This document shows positions 1 to 9,602 of a stretch of DNA of 37,614 nt, piece after piece (the stretch's first letter is position 1; each line of letters opens with the position of its first letter). The notes below the pieces were generated by a model. It saw only the letters and a list, made by a program, of their open reading frames with translations, was not told the origin of the DNA and searched no databases. The position numbers and the translations under genes were made by a program. This DNA is from Bacteroidia bacterium. Lineage in GTDB: Bacteria; Bacteroidota; Bacteroidia; B-17B0; Aurantibacillaceae. The stretch is from assembly GCA_022841465.1 (NCBI GenBank), contig JALHRL010000030.1, forward strand, positions 1 to 37,614. Reading direction: 5' to 3'.

Positions 1-1
1 G

Positions 2-358
2 GTTAATTACCATAAACAACATAAAAAATTGGTTACAGTTACTGCAGTTCAGCCGGAAAGTAGATTTGGTGTTTTAGATATGGATGAATCCATGAATGTT
101 CGATCCTTTATGGAAAAGCCAAAGGGTGAAAGTGGTTGGATAAATGGCGGTTTTTTTGTTTGCGAGCCAGGTATATTTAAATATATAAGTAATGATGAAA
201 CAATTTGGGAGCGCGAACCATTAGAAAACATTGCTAATGATAAAAATCTCGTTGCCTTTAAACACGAAGGTTTTTGGAAACCAATGGATACATTAAAAGA
301 TAAACAAGACTTAAATAAGTTTTGGGAAACTGGTAAAGCAGAATGGAAAACATGGTAA
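2..358 (+). CDS. rfbF: Glucose-1-phosphate cytidylyltransferase, C-terminal part (5' end outside window)
   Basis: The reading frame is open to the left edge, so only the last 118 or so residues are present. The enzyme makes CDP-glucose from glucose-1-phosphate and CTP, the first step of CDP-3,6-dideoxyhexose synthesis for O-antigen. The visible part carries family hallmarks: TAVQPESRFGVLD, EKPKGESGWINGGFFV, and a C-terminal stretch WEREPLE...KHEGFWKPMDTL. It ends WKTW, as this family normally does. The next gene, rfbG, starts inside its last codons, so the two are probably translated together. Identification rests on these conserved blocks and on the rfbG and rfbH neighbours. Confidence 0.93.
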   Translation, partial: VNYHKQHKKLVTVTAVQPESRFGVLDMDESMNVRSFMEKPKGESGWINGGFFVCEPGIFKYISNDETIWEREPLENIANDKNLVAFKHEGFWKPMDTLKDKQDLNKFWETGKAEWKTW

Positions 359-1431
359 TAAAAGATTTAGATTTATTTAATAACACGTACAACAAAAAAA
401 AGGTATTAATTACAGGAGATACCGGTTTTAAAGGTTCGTGGATGGCCATATGGCTAAAGGAACTCGGTGCAGAAGTTTATGGATATGCCTTACCTCCTAA
501 AACTGCAAAAGATAATTTTGTTAGCACCAATTTAGCCAATGTAATCAATCATCAAGATGGGGATATACGCGATAACAAAAAATTTAGTGAATATGTAAAT
601 TCTGTAAAGCCACATTTTGCTTTTCATTTAGCTGCTCAACCATTGGTAATTGATTCGTACAATAACCCGCATTACAATTACGAAACCAATCTGATGGGAA
701 CAGTGAATTTTTTTGAAGCGGTACGTTCTTGTAATTCCGTTAAGGTTGCTGTTAATGTAACTACAGATAAGTGTTATCAAAATAACGAATGGATATGGGG
801 TTACAGAGAAAATGATCCAATGGGAGGCGATGATCCTTATAGTGCCTCTAAAGGATGCTCTGAATTAATAACCAATTCTTATTTTAAATCATTTTTCAGC
901 AAAGGTGAAACTGCTAATATAGCTTCTGCTCGTGCAGGTAATGTAATTGGAGGGGGAGATTGGGCAGATAACCGAATAATTCCTGATGTAATGCGGGCCC
1001 ATGAATCAAAAAATGAAGCCATTATACGAAACCCCTCATCGGTAAGGCCATGGCAGTTTGTTTTAGAGCCTGTTTATGGGTATTTAAAACTAGCTGAAAA
1101 ATTAGATAAGGAAGGAAAATCGTTTTCAGGTGGATGGAATTTTGGTCCAGCTGCATATGAAAATTATTCAGTTGGAGATGTTATTATTGAATTAAAAAAA
1201 CACATTCCTGAACTAAAGTTAGATATGCCTGAATTAAAGGAAAAGGTGCATGAAGCAGGTTTATTAAAACTTGATATAACCAAAGCCGTTAACATACTAG
1301 GTTGGCAACCGCGGTTAAATTTTGAAGAAACCCTTGCCTTTACAATAAACGGATATTTAGATGAACTAAATTTAAAAACAAATGTTTATCAAAGTAGAGT
1401 AAATCAAATTATTTCATATTGCGCTAAATAA
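343..1431 (+). CDS. rfbG: CDP-glucose 4,6-dehydratase
   Basis: This is a short-chain dehydrogenase/reductase-type enzyme that turns CDP-glucose into CDP-4-keto-6-deoxyglucose using bound NAD+. The N-terminal Rossmann motif is TGDTGFKG (residues 24-31). The active-site pair is TDK (141-143) and Y166-x3-K170 in DPYSASK. Length, 362 residues, is normal. The start chosen overlaps the end of rfbF by 16 bases; an ATG three codons later (352) would overlap by 7. Two bases separate its stop from the rfbH start, so rfbFGH is one operon. No RBS stands out, as is common in Bacteroidota. Confidence 0.95.
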   Translation: MENMVIKDLDLFNNTYNKKKVLITGDTGFKGSWMAIWLKELGAEVYGYALPPKTAKDNFVSTNLANVINHQDGDIRDNKKFSEYVNSVKPHFAFHLAAQPLVIDSYNNPHYNYETNLMGTVNFFEAVRSCNSVKVAVNVTTDKCYQNNEWIWGYRENDPMGGDDPYSASKGCSELITNSYFKSFFSKGETANIASARAGNVIGGGDWADNRIIPDVMRAHESKNEAIIRNPSSVRPWQFVLEPVYGYLKLAEKLDKEGKSFSGGWNFGPAAYENYSVGDVIIELKKHIPELKLDMPELKEKVHEAGLLKLDITKAVNILGWQPRLNFEETLAFTINGYLDELNLKTNVYQSRVNQIISYCAK

Positions 1432-1433
1432 TT

Positions 1434-2738
1434 ATGTCGAAATTAGAAAATATAAAGAGCCAAATATTTGGGCTAATAAAAGAATATCACGATGAAGCTT
1501 TTAAACCGGTTACATTTATACCGGGCGAAACACCCGTGCCTGTAAGCGGAAAAGTTTTTGATCATAAGGAACTTCAGTTTATTACAGAAAGTGCTTTAGA
1601 TGCTTGGTTTACAACCGGTAGATTTAACACAGAATTTGAGAAAAAATTAGCAAAGTATATAAATGTAAAAAGTTTAATTACTGTTAATTCCGGTTCATCA
1701 GCTAATTTGGTTGCATTTTCTGCGTTAACTGCAGCAGAGTTGGGCGATGATGCAATTAAACCAGGCGATGAAGTTATAACCGTTGCAGCATCTTTTCCAA
1801 CCACTGTAAATCCTATATTACAATATGGAGCAGTACCCGTTTTTTTAGATGTTACAATACCGTATTATGAGATTGATGTTACTCATTTAGAGGCTGCACT
1901 AAGCTCCAAAACAAAAGCAGTAGTAATAGCCCACACAATGGGAAATGTTTTTAATTTGGATGTTATATCTGCTTTTTGTAAAAAACACGATTTATGGTTA
2001 ATGGAAGATTGTTGTGATGCATTAGGTGCAACATACAATGGTAAACATGTAGGAACATTTGGCGATATAGCAACCATAAGTTTTTACCCAGCACATCATA
2101 TAACAATGGGGGAAGGGGGCGCTGTTTTTACTGGAAATGCGAAGCTTAAGAAAATTGCAGAATCCTTTAGAGATTGGGGTAGAGATTGTTGGTGTGAACC
2201 CGGTAAAGACAATACTTGTGGACTTCGTTTTGCACAAAAGTTAGGAGAATTACCTGAAGGTTACGACCATAAGTATATTTATTCACGACAAGGATTTAAT
2301 TTAAAAATAACTGACATGCAAGCCTCCTTGGGCTTAGCTCAATTAGAAAAATTAGATTTGTTTATTGCACTCAGAAAAAGAAATTTTGATTTATTAAAAG
2401 CCGGATTACAAAAACATACTGCAAAATTAATTTTACCTGAAGCAAGCCCTAATTCAAATCCATCTTGGTTTGGTTTTTTAATTACAGTTAAACCTGAATC
2501 CGGAATAAACCGAAATGATTTGGTGCAGAAGTTAAACAATAAAAAAATCGCAACGCGTTTATTATTTGCAGGAGATTTAAGAAAGCAACCCTATTTTAAA
2601 GATGTACGTTACCGAACAGTTGGCGAATTAAAAAATACAGAACTAATTTTAAACAATACTTTTTGGATTGGAGTAACACCCATGATTACTGAGGAAATGA
2701 TTGAATATGTATTAAAAAGTTTTGATGAAATTTTATAG
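1434..2738 (+). CDS. rfbH: CDP-4-keto-6-deoxyglucose-3-dehydrase (E1, RfbH/AscC type)
   Basis: This PMP-dependent iron-sulfur enzyme removes the C3 hydroxyl from CDP-4-keto-6-deoxyglucose on the way to 3,6-dideoxyhexoses. It has the aminotransferase fold, but the usual PLP lysine is replaced by histidine (H221 in SFYPAHH), as in characterised E1 enzymes. The [2Fe-2S] ligand pattern C-X57-C-X1-C-X7-C is complete: C194, C252, C254, C262 ([11 protein letters not shown]). Length is 434 residues, normal for the family. The flavin reductase partner (E3, rfbI/ascD) is not in the window. The stop lies 6 bases from the stop of the convergent VWA gene, and no clear terminator is seen between them. Confidence 0.95.
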   Translation: MSKLENIKSQIFGLIKEYHDEAFKPVTFIPGETPVPVSGKVFDHKELQFITESALDAWFTTGRFNTEFEKKLAKYINVKSLITVNSGSSANLVAFSALTAAELGDDAIKPGDEVITVAASFPTTVNPILQYGAVPVFLDVTIPYYEIDVTHLEAALSSKTKAVVIAHTMGNVFNLDVISAFCKKHDLWLMEDCCDALGATYNGKHVGTFGDIATISFYPAHHITMGEGGAVFTGNAKLKKIAESFRDWGRDCWCEPGKDNTCGLRFAQKLGELPEGYDHKYIYSRQGFNLKITDMQASLGLAQLEKLDLFIALRKRNFDLLKAGLQKHTAKLILPEASPNSNPSWFGFLITVKPESGINRNDLVQKLNNKKIATRLLFAGDLRKQPYFKDVRYRTVGELKNTELILNNTFWIGVTPMITEEMIEYVLKSFDEIL

Positions 2739-2744
2739 TTATGT

Positions 2745-4808
2745 TTAAATAATACCATTAAATTTTCTTATTAACCATTCAATAGTAAAAAGAAATAATA
2801 CCACTAAAAAAATCCATTTTAACTCTATCAATTCAATTGTTTTATTTTCTGAATAAGTAATGGGTTTAATGTATTCGTTGTTATTTATTTCTTCAATAAT
2901 TCTTTCACAATTATTTAACTGAAACATTTTACCATTGGTGGCATTACTTAATTGATTTAGTAATTGATGATTGGCAATAGTATTTAATTGCTCTGAAACA
3001 ATTGCCTTTACCATAAGAATACCTTTTTTTGTAAGCATAGAATTATCAAGTTTAACTTTAGCCTCATAGGTATATTCACCGGGCTCTAATAAACCTGCAT
3101 TTAGTCGGTATGAGTTATTTATCTTACTAAAGTAATAGCTAAAAGCGATGTTGTTTTTATTTTTAATTGTTAATGAAACTTCAGGATCTGTAATTAATTC
3201 GTAACTTTTATTGTACACCTCTGCATTAAATTCTATAACCTCATTTTCATTAACAATTTTATTGGTGTAAACTCTAAAAAAACTTTTATCTCCTTTAATT
3301 GATAAAAACTGAATTGTTTTACTAATTAGTTCGTTAAAGGCATTAAAATTTTCGTTTTCTTGATAGTTACGCATTTTCCAACGCCAAATCCCATCGCCTA
3401 TAAAAACTGCATTTTTTAATCCATTTAATTCATTAAAATAAAAAATGGGATCGTTTGTTTCAACCATTCCAATTTTTTGATTTAATAAAACCTGACTCCC
3501 ATTAGATACGGCATAATTACCAAAAAAAGTTTTTAATGCCGGCAATTGTTTAATGAATGATTTTAACTCGTCGCTTATAGTAAAAAAACTAAAACTTTTA
3601 TTTAAAGTGGGTTCAGTATCATTATATCTATTTAGCGAACCATTAATTTTAATGTTTGGTAAGCCTTCAGATGTTAATGGGTTGATGATAAAAACAGGTA
3701 CATTATTATTGTTACAATTCTCCATTATTTTAGCATCTGTTAATGCATTGTAACCATGAATAATTACTAAGCTATATGCCTTGAATGTTTTTTGCGTTAG
3801 AGAAGTTTGATCTTTCACCAATTCATAATTTTTCATATTCTCAATACTTTCACTTATTGCTGCAATATCCGGGTGTGGTGCGTTTGATAACAAAAGTATT
3901 TTTTCTCTGTTATCAATTACATCCACTATAAAACTTTGTTGATTGTTGGAATAGCTAATTTCATTGTTTAGCCTAGAAACAGTTACTTCATATTTTTGAA
4001 TACCGGGAGCATCGGCATCAAATATAAATTGAAATGTTTTGCTGTAGTTTTCGGAATTTATTTTAATTTTTTGTTCCTGTTTTTTAATCCCATTTTTGTA
4101 AACACTTAATGTTGCTTCTTCATTTACAAGTTTATTTGCATTTACAACTACTTCTGCGGCAAATTTATTTCCCAAGTAAGCAATTTGATTGTGATTTATT
4201 TTATAAATAAGTAGATCTTTGTTTTCATTGGTGTCTCCTACGGCAATTGAATAAATAGGAAATTTTAATTGTTCAGCAGAATAAACCGGATTTAATCCTT
4301 TATTCATAATTCCATCTGAAAGCAAAACCAGTGCACCTATATTTTGGTTTTGAAAATTTACATCAATAAATGAAAAAAGTTCGCTTAAGTCTGTTTCTTT
4401 ATCATTAAAACTTAAACTGTCGTTAAAACGAGTTTTAGAACCAAACACCATTTGTTTTACATTAAAGCTCTTAGCTAAACCGGAGTTTAAGTTTTTTATT
4501 TTTTCTTCAATTAAACGCTTATTATTTAAACTGTCTTTGCCATACAAAACAGATGAGGAATTATCAACAGCAAAAAGAATAGTAGGCGATTCTGTTTTAT
4601 TGGATGTGTTTTTTATTAAAAAATTGCAGAGTAAAAGGCAAACAATTAAAAATGCACTAAATCTGAAAACAGAAAGAAGAGCAATTGTTTTAGTGGTTAA
4701 TTCAGAATTATGTTTGTTTCTGTAATATAATAAAAATGAAAAAAAGGTGGCTGCAATTATGCACAGCAAAATATAGTATACTGGAGTATCTGAAACAAAT
4801 TGCAACAA
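2745..4808 (-). CDS. VWA-domain membrane protein, BatA-like topology
   Basis: The 687-residue protein starts with two hydrophobic segments (about 9-28 and 41-64). A von Willebrand A region follows with a MIDAS start at D82-N-S84-S-S86 after a hydrophobic strand (ILFAVDNSSS), and a second strand IGALVLLSDG. The middle (about 300-400, starting KILLLSNAPHPD) resembles the glutamine-amidotransferase-like fold found in similar Bacteroidota proteins. A last membrane helix sits near the C-terminus (about 663-682). This topology suggests a large periplasmic body anchored at both ends. Function is unknown. The start is 14 bases after the fabG stop on the same strand, so the two probably share a transcript. 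Confidence 0.8.
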   Translation of the reverse strand: MLQFVSDTPVYYILLCIIAATFFSFLLYYRNKHNSELTTKTIALLSVFRFSAFLIVCLLLCNFLIKNTSNKTESPTILFAVDNSSSVLYGKDSLNNKRLIEEKIKNLNSGLAKSFNVKQMVFGSKTRFNDSLSFNDKETDLSELFSFIDVNFQNQNIGALVLLSDGIMNKGLNPVYSAEQLKFPIYSIAVGDTNENKDLLIYKINHNQIAYLGNKFAAEVVVNANKLVNEEATLSVYKNGIKKQEQKIKINSENYSKTFQFIFDADAPGIQKYEVTVSRLNNEISYSNNQQSFIVDVIDNREKILLLSNAPHPDIAAISESIENMKNYELVKDQTSLTQKTFKAYSLVIIHGYNALTDAKIMENCNNNNVPVFIINPLTSEGLPNIKINGSLNRYNDTEPTLNKSFSFFTISDELKSFIKQLPALKTFFGNYAVSNGSQVLLNQKIGMVETNDPIFYFNELNGLKNAVFIGDGIWRWKMRNYQENENFNAFNELISKTIQFLSIKGDKSFFRVYTNKIVNENEVIEFNAEVYNKSYELITDPEVSLTIKNKNNIAFSYYFSKINNSYRLNAGLLEPGEYTYEAKVKLDNSMLTKKGILMVKAIVSEQLNTIANHQLLNQLSNATNGKMFQLNNCERIIEEINNNEYIKPITYSENKTIELIELKWIFLVVLFLFTIEWLIRKFNGII

Positions 4809-4822
4809 GGTTTATTGTTTTC

Positions 4823-5569
4823 TTATGTAAGCATGCCGCCGCATACGTTAATACATTGTCCGGTTATATAACCACTCATATCGCTAGCCAAAAACAAAGT
4901 TAAGTTAGCAACATCTTCAGAGCTTCCGCCTCTTTTAAGAGGAATACTTTCTCTCCATTGCTGAACAACTTTTTCATCCAATGCAGCAGTCATTTCAGTT
5001 TCAATAAAACCGGGAGCTATGGCGTTGCATCTTATGTTTCTAGAACCTAATTCTAATGCAACAGATTTTGTAAATCCAATTATTCCGGCCTTTGATGCTG
5101 CGTAATTACTTTGTCCTGCATTTCCTTTAACACCTACAACTGAACTCATATTTATTATGGAACCTTTGCGTGCTTTTAGCATAGGTTTTTGTACTGCTTT
5201 TGTTAAGTTAAAAACCGATTTTAAGTTGGCGTTTATAACTTCGTCCCATTGTTGTTCACTCATTCGCATAAGCAAAGTATCGCGTGTAATACCGGCGTTG
5301 TTCACTAAAACATCAATTGTTCCAAATTCTGCAACAACTGCGTTCACTAATTCTTCAGAAGCTTTAAAATCACCTGCATCGCTTTTATAACCTTTGGCTT
5401 TAATCCCGAAAGCTTGTAGTTCTGCCTCCAGTGCTTTTGCTTTTTCCTCAGAACTAACGTAGGTAAAGGCAATATTTGCTCCGTTTTTTGCAAACTCAAC
5501 AGCAATTCCTTTTCCAATTCCTCGTGTTGCACCAGTAATTAATGCCACTTTGTTTTGTAATAAATTCAT
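4823..5569 (-). CDS. fabG: 3-oxoacyl-[acyl-carrier-protein] reductase
   Basis: FabG reduces 3-oxoacyl-ACP with NADPH in fatty acid elongation. The cofactor motif TGATRGIG is at residues 12-19, NNAG at 90-93, and the catalytic set N114, S143, Y156 and K160 is present (INMSS...YAASK). The ATG at 5569 (MNLLQNKVALITG) gives the standard 248 residues. An in-frame ATG at 5626 would add 19 residues with no counterpart in the family, so the shorter start is preferred. The gene is divergent from the large surface-protein gene at 5696 and leads into the VWA gene. Confidence 0.95.
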   Translation of the reverse strand: MNLLQNKVALITGATRGIGKGIAVEFAKNGANIAFTYVSSEEKAKALEAELQAFGIKAKGYKSDAGDFKASEELVNAVVAEFGTIDVLVNNAGITRDTLLMRMSEQQWDEVINANLKSVFNLTKAVQKPMLKARKGSIINMSSVVGVKGNAGQSNYAASKAGIIGFTKSVALELGSRNIRCNAIAPGFIETEMTAALDEKVVQQWRESIPLKRGGSSEDVANLTLFLASDMSGYITGQCINVCGGMLT

Positions 5570-5589
5570 ATAAGTGTTTGTTAAAAAGT

Positions 5590-5597
5590 CAAATTTA
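5590..5597 (-). promoter_or_regulatory. Possible -7 element for fabG
   Basis: On the minus strand this reads TAAATTTG, a fit to the Bacteroidota -7 consensus TAnnTTTG, 20 bases before the preferred fabG start. A convincing -33 TTTG at the right distance was not found, so this is weak support. If it is the promoter, transcription would begin downstream of the ATG at 5626, which favours the 5569 start. Confidence 0.35.
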
Positions 5598-5647
5598 AGC
5601 ATAAATTTTTCTATAAATGAAGCCAAATTTTAACAGAAATTAGTTTT

Positions 5648-5662
5648 TGGCACGGTTCTTGT
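5648..5662 (+). promoter_or_regulatory. Sigma-54-like promoter (-24/-12)
   Basis: TGGCAC, five bases, then TTGT closely matches the RpoN consensus TGGCAC-N5-TTGC. It lies 33 bases before the ATG of the first giant T9SS protein, which would give a leader of about 20 bases. RpoN promoters require an enhancer-binding activator, and no such gene is in the window. The call is from sequence match only. Confidence 0.55.
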
Positions 5663-5695
5663 TAAAGTTTATGAAAATTATTGAATTAATTAAAA

Positions 5696-8600
5696 ATGAA
5701 TAAAATGAAATCAATTAAAAAACTTAGAGCAACAGCCTTAGCTTTAGCTATAACTCTGTTTAGCAGCGTTTTAGCACAAAAGTCTACCAGTTTTGGAGAC
5801 TCTTTAGCAGGCTTTGATGAGAATGCAGCGAAAGAAGCGGCGCTTAAAAACGGATGTTTTGGAAAGGAATTTCCGGTATTTATGGAAATTGCAAAGCGAA
5901 AATACGTTGATCAAAAATTTAATTTAAAAAAGCACCCGCAATATACGCTTGCGCCTTCTCTTGTAGGTAAAACTGCAGCAGTTGCGCCTGCTTGTACAAA
6001 TGAGGATTTTGAAGCAACTCCTGCCAGTATAATTACAACAGCAAATCAGGTTTTGGGTTGGACAGCTTCATATGGAACCGTTAATCAAGCAAATCAAATA
6101 TGTCAGCTTACGCCTGCAAATTGTTGCCCTAATACGCCAAATGAGATACAGGTTTTCTCTTCACCAACAGGAATTATTGATAATGCTATTGGTAATACAT
6201 ATCCAATTTATTCTGTTTTCGGAACTTCGGGTCCAAATGCAGGAATTGGAGCTAATCCTCAATTGGGATTGCCTAACATGTTTGGGAATAATTTTATTCG
6301 ATTGAATTCAAATGTTTCACAACCTGCAGGTCCGGGTGGTTCAGGGCACCGTTCCGTAGCAATGCTTTCAAAGTCTTTTAATGTTACAGCACAAAATGCT
6401 TTGTTCCAGTTTGCATTTATTGGTGTTTTTGCACCTGCTCATGCATGTTGCGATGCACCATCCATGCAAATTATTTTAACAAACTGTACCACAAATAGTG
6501 TTTTGCCTTGCCCTAACTATTCTGTTACCGTTCCTACTTCACAATGTTCTAATACCAATACTATGCAATATTTCGTTGCTGGTTCTGGTGCTGTGTATAA
6601 CCCTTCTAGCTTTGCGAATTATGTTTTTAATAAATGGAGATTAAATACAATTGATTTAACTCCTTACATTGGTCAAAATATATGTATTGATGTTTTGGTA
6701 GCTGATTGTCCTTATGGCGGTCACTACGGTTATGTATATTTTGATGCACAATGTAGTCCAATGGATATAATAGGTAACGGAAGTAACTTCCCTGCTGGCA
6801 CGCCAAGTATTACCTTACCAACTTGTGGAGCTAGTGGAGCCACCATTACTTTACCAAACGGTTTAGGCCCTTATTCATGGAATGGTCCCGGTATTACAGG
6901 AAACTTAACCATACCATCATTCACCAACCAAACGATAGTAACAACAGTTTCAGGAACTTTAAACGCTATTATGAATCCTGCTGGAGCATGTAATCCTATT
7001 ATTAAAAACATTACGGTAACCATCACCCCTGCGCCGAATTTAAATTTGCAACCCATTCAACCAAGTTGCTCAAGTACTGTGGCAAGCATAAACGGAACAC
7101 TCACGGTGGGCTCCCAGCCATTTACGGCGGTCACCACGGGTCCAACAGGAACGGTCAGTACCAATGTAACAGGAGCTACGATGTCAACTACCAATAACCT
7201 AGTAGCGGGTCAACACACAGTGAGTATTACGGATGCTATAGGATGTAAAATCACACAAGTAGTAACCATTAATCCACCCCCAGCACAAGCCAATTTTACG
7301 GTAGGTTCACCGGGTAATGATTATACATTAACGTGTTTAAATACACCGATAACGATGACAACCACATCGTTTAGCGGACCATTAACTTATACATGGACAA
7401 GCACCGGAGGAACCTTAACAGGCCAAACGGCAAACATTACCCAACCGGGTGTATGGCAAGTGGTAGGGCAACACCCTGTATCAGGATGTAGTGTAGCTGT
7501 AACCTTTACCATATCACAAAACTTAGCATCACCAACCATTGCAGTAACGCCAACAGTTCAAAGTATTACTTGTAACGTAGCGGCATCTTGTATGACCTTA
7601 ACAAGTAACTTAGGTCCGAATGTAACTACAAACTGGTATCAGGTAAATGGCACGAATACAGTTTATGTAGGAGTTCCGCAACAAACAATAAACATATTTT
7701 GTCCTTCTGCACCTGGTGTTTATTGGGCAGAGAGTATAAATAACTTAACAGGTTGTAAGAGTACACGATCAGTACAAGTAACAGCCTCTGTAGGAGTACC
7801 TATATTTACTGTAACCAGCCCAAGTAATTTTACAGTAGGATGTTCAACAACGAGTATAACCAGTATGCAAATAACGAGTGTAATTACCAACCCGGTATTA
7901 AATACCCCAGTAAGTTACACGTTCTTGCCTCCTGGATCAACCGTTGTAATTACACCAACTACTGTATTAGGAACAAATCCAAATCAAAACAATGTTACCA
8001 CACCTGGAACATGGGTTGTATATGTAAAAGACTTAACGAATAACTGTTTAACATCTATGTCGGTAAGTATTATACAAAACACATTGGCACCTAATGTTGA
8101 TTTTTTACAACCATTACCTATACTAACTTGTAGCCAACCAAGTATGGTATTGAATGGGTTTAGCAGCAATAACAATGTAACTATTACATGGACAGTTCCT
8201 GCAACACCATCCAATTCGGTAAATCCAACACCAAATACTACGGTAACCATTAAACCATCGGTAACAGGTTCTACAGCAAACATTACAGTTGTAGGCATAT
8301 ATACAGTTGGCGCGGTAGACAATAATAATTTATGTAGATCAGTAAAAACCGGAACCATCTTACAAGATATCCGCGTACCGCGATTTACAATAAGTGCATT
8401 AACCAACTCTGTTATTAATTGTAAGAATCCGGATGTAGTAATTACCCCAATTATTACCCCAACCTTAGCAGTTGCATTAGTACCAACGTATACATGGTAC
8501 CCACCAACAGGGCCAGGAGTACCGGGCACGCAGTTTAATACTACGGCAGCAGGAAGTCATACTGCTATCTCCATGTCATCAATTAATGGTTGTACTGATC

Positions 8601-9445
8601 AAGCAACCTATATAGTTGCAGCAGATTTTGCAGCCCCTGCGGTAGATTTTAGTCAAACCTTTACAATCAACTGTGGAACTAATCCAACAGTGGCATTGTT
8701 CCCAGTTATTACCGGAACAACTACAGGTTTCACTTATAACTGGAATGTATTCCCTCCGGGTGTAGTTGTATCCAATCCAACTTCTTCAACCATTATTGGA
8801 TCTCAACCGGGCGAATATGGAATTACTGTTACTAATACAGTTAATGGTTGTAAAACCTCAGGTGTTTATGACGTAGAAGTAGGCGAATTAAATGTAGATT
8901 TCACGCCAAGTGTAACCTTTGGTTATGCACCATTAGGAGTAACGTTTGCAAACAACAGTGCTTCTAGTTCAAGTTTAGGAGTAATGACAGCAACCTGGAG
9001 CTACGGTAACGGAAGTGTATTATCAAATACATACACTAACGGAACATCAACAATAACTCCATCAGCAAACTATACAGCACCCGGAACATACAGTGTATTG
9101 TTATCTGTAAGTCAAGGTACATGTACCGGTTCTAAAGTTAAGTTGATAGTTGTAGAGGTACCAAGTAAAATAGAAGTACCAAACGTGTTTACACCAAACG
9201 GTGATAAAGTAAATGATGTATTCCGTTTAATAGCATCAAGTTTAGATGAAGTAACGGCAACCATTTACGACCGTTGGGGAAATAAAGTATACGATGTAAT
9301 TAGTAAAACCGGCAACATAGGATGGGATGGTAAAAACCTTTCAGGAAAAGATTGTCCGGATGGAACCTACTTCTATATGATAAAAGCAAAAGGAAAAGAC
9401 GGTGAAGAATACGATTTAAAAGGAAACGTAAGCTTATACCGATAA
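5696..9445 (+). CDS. Giant T9SS type B surface protein, copy 1
   Basis: The 1249-residue protein has a signal peptide (about 1-28, ending SSVLAQ). An N-terminal domain of about 330 residues follows, containing SLAGFDENAAKEAALKNG and paired cysteines, and then a long run of Ig-like or SprB-like repeats rich in Thr, Asn, Val and Pro. A PKD-like domain (FGYAPLGVTFANNS) precedes the C-terminal gliding-motility-associated sorting domain (about 1160-1249, PNVFTPNGDKVNDVF...YDRWGNKVY...GTYFYMIKAKG). That domain directs export through the type IX system and attachment to the cell surface. A role in adhesion or gliding is inferred. From about residue 431 to the end it appears identical to the next gene product. 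A rho-independent terminator follows. Confidence 0.9.
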   Translation: MNKMKSIKKLRATALALAITLFSSVLAQKSTSFGDSLAGFDENAAKEAALKNGCFGKEFPVFMEIAKRKYVDQKFNLKKHPQYTLAPSLVGKTAAVAPACTNEDFEATPASIITTANQVLGWTASYGTVNQANQICQLTPANCCPNTPNEIQVFSSPTGIIDNAIGNTYPIYSVFGTSGPNAGIGANPQLGLPNMFGNNFIRLNSNVSQPAGPGGSGHRSVAMLSKSFNVTAQNALFQFAFIGVFAPAHACCDAPSMQIILTNCTTNSVLPCPNYSVTVPTSQCSNTNTMQYFVAGSGAVYNPSSFANYVFNKWRLNTIDLTPYIGQNICIDVLVADCPYGGHYGYVYFDAQCSPMDIIGNGSNFPAGTPSITLPTCGASGATITLPNGLGPYSWNGPGITGNLTIPSFTNQTIVTTVSGTLNAIMNPAGACNPIIKNITVTITPAPNLNLQPIQPSCSSTVASINGTLTVGSQPFTAVTTGPTGTVSTNVTGATMSTTNNLVAGQHTVSITDAIGCKITQVVTINPPPAQANFTVGSPGNDYTLTCLNTPITMTTTSFSGPLTYTWTSTGGTLTGQTANITQPGVWQVVGQHPVSGCSVAVTFTISQNLASPTIAVTPTVQSITCNVAASCMTLTSNLGPNVTTNWYQVNGTNTVYVGVPQQTINIFCPSAPGVYWAESINNLTGCKSTRSVQVTASVGVPIFTVTSPSNFTVGCSTTSITSMQITSVITNPVLNTPVSYTFLPPGSTVVITPTTVLGTNPNQNNVTTPGTWVVYVKDLTNNCLTSMSVSIIQNTLAPNVDFLQPLPILTCSQPSMVLNGFSSNNNVTITWTVPATPSNSVNPTPNTTVTIKPSVTGSTANITVVGIYTVGAVDNNNLCRSVKTGTILQDIRVPRFTISALTNSVINCKNPDVVITPIITPTLAVALVPTYTWYPPTGPGVPGTQFNTTAAGSHTAISMSSINGCTDQATYIVAADFAAPAVDFSQTFTINCGTNPTVALFPVITGTTTGFTYNWNVFPPGVVVSNPTSSTIIGSQPGEYGITVTNTVNGCKTSGVYDVEVGELNVDFTPSVTFGYAPLGVTFANNSASSSSLGVMTATWSYGNGSVLSNTYTNGTSTITPSANYTAPGTYSVLLSVSQGTCTGSKVKLIVVEVPSKIEVPNVFTPNGDKVNDVFRLIASSLDEVTATIYDRWGNKVYDVISKTGNIGWDGKNLSGKDCPDGTYFYMIKAKGKDGEEYDLKGNVSLYR

Positions 9446-9464
9446 ACAACAATTTTAAAACCAT

Positions 9465-9501
9465 AAAAAAATCCCTACCTTTAAAAAGGTGGGGATTTTT
9501 T
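9465..9501 (+). terminator. Rho-independent terminator after copy 1
   Basis: AAAAAATCCC-T-ACC pairs with GGT-G-GGGATTTTTT across an A/T-rich loop, with one T-G wobble and a T-run at the end. It begins 20 bases after the stop codon. The identical structure follows copy 2. Confidence 0.88.
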
Positions 9502-9515
9502 GTTTTAACATAGTT

Positions 9516-9530
9516 TGGCATAATACTTGA
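9516..9530 (+). promoter_or_regulatory. Sigma-54-like promoter before copy 2
   Basis: TGGCAT, five bases, TTGA matches the -24/-12 pattern with one mismatch in each half. It follows the terminator of copy 1 and is 73 bases before the copy 2 ATG. The motif is the last part of the long repeat. Confidence 0.42.
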
Positions 9531-9602
9531 GTCTAATAATTTACTAACTTTTTTTAAAAGATTGTTAAAATTTAATTAAATTTATAACCTCAAATAAATA
9601 AC

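Larger units (their letters stand above)
6715..9530 (+). repeat. Long direct repeat, copy 1 (recent duplication or gene conversion)
   Basis: Partner at 10601-13416, at a constant offset of 3886 bases with no indels. Roughly 18 mismatches lie in the first 270 bases; from 6987 to 9530 I see no difference by eye. The repeat covers most of the adhesin repeats, the sorting domain, the terminator and the sigma-54-like motif downstream, and stops right at the end of that motif. Confidence 0.95.

Noticed and set aside
7984-8529. Minus-strand frame of 181 residues, repeated at 11870-12415
   Set aside because: It is the shadow of the repetitive Thr/Val/Pro-rich surface protein coding on the plus strand and appears twice only because that DNA is duplicated.
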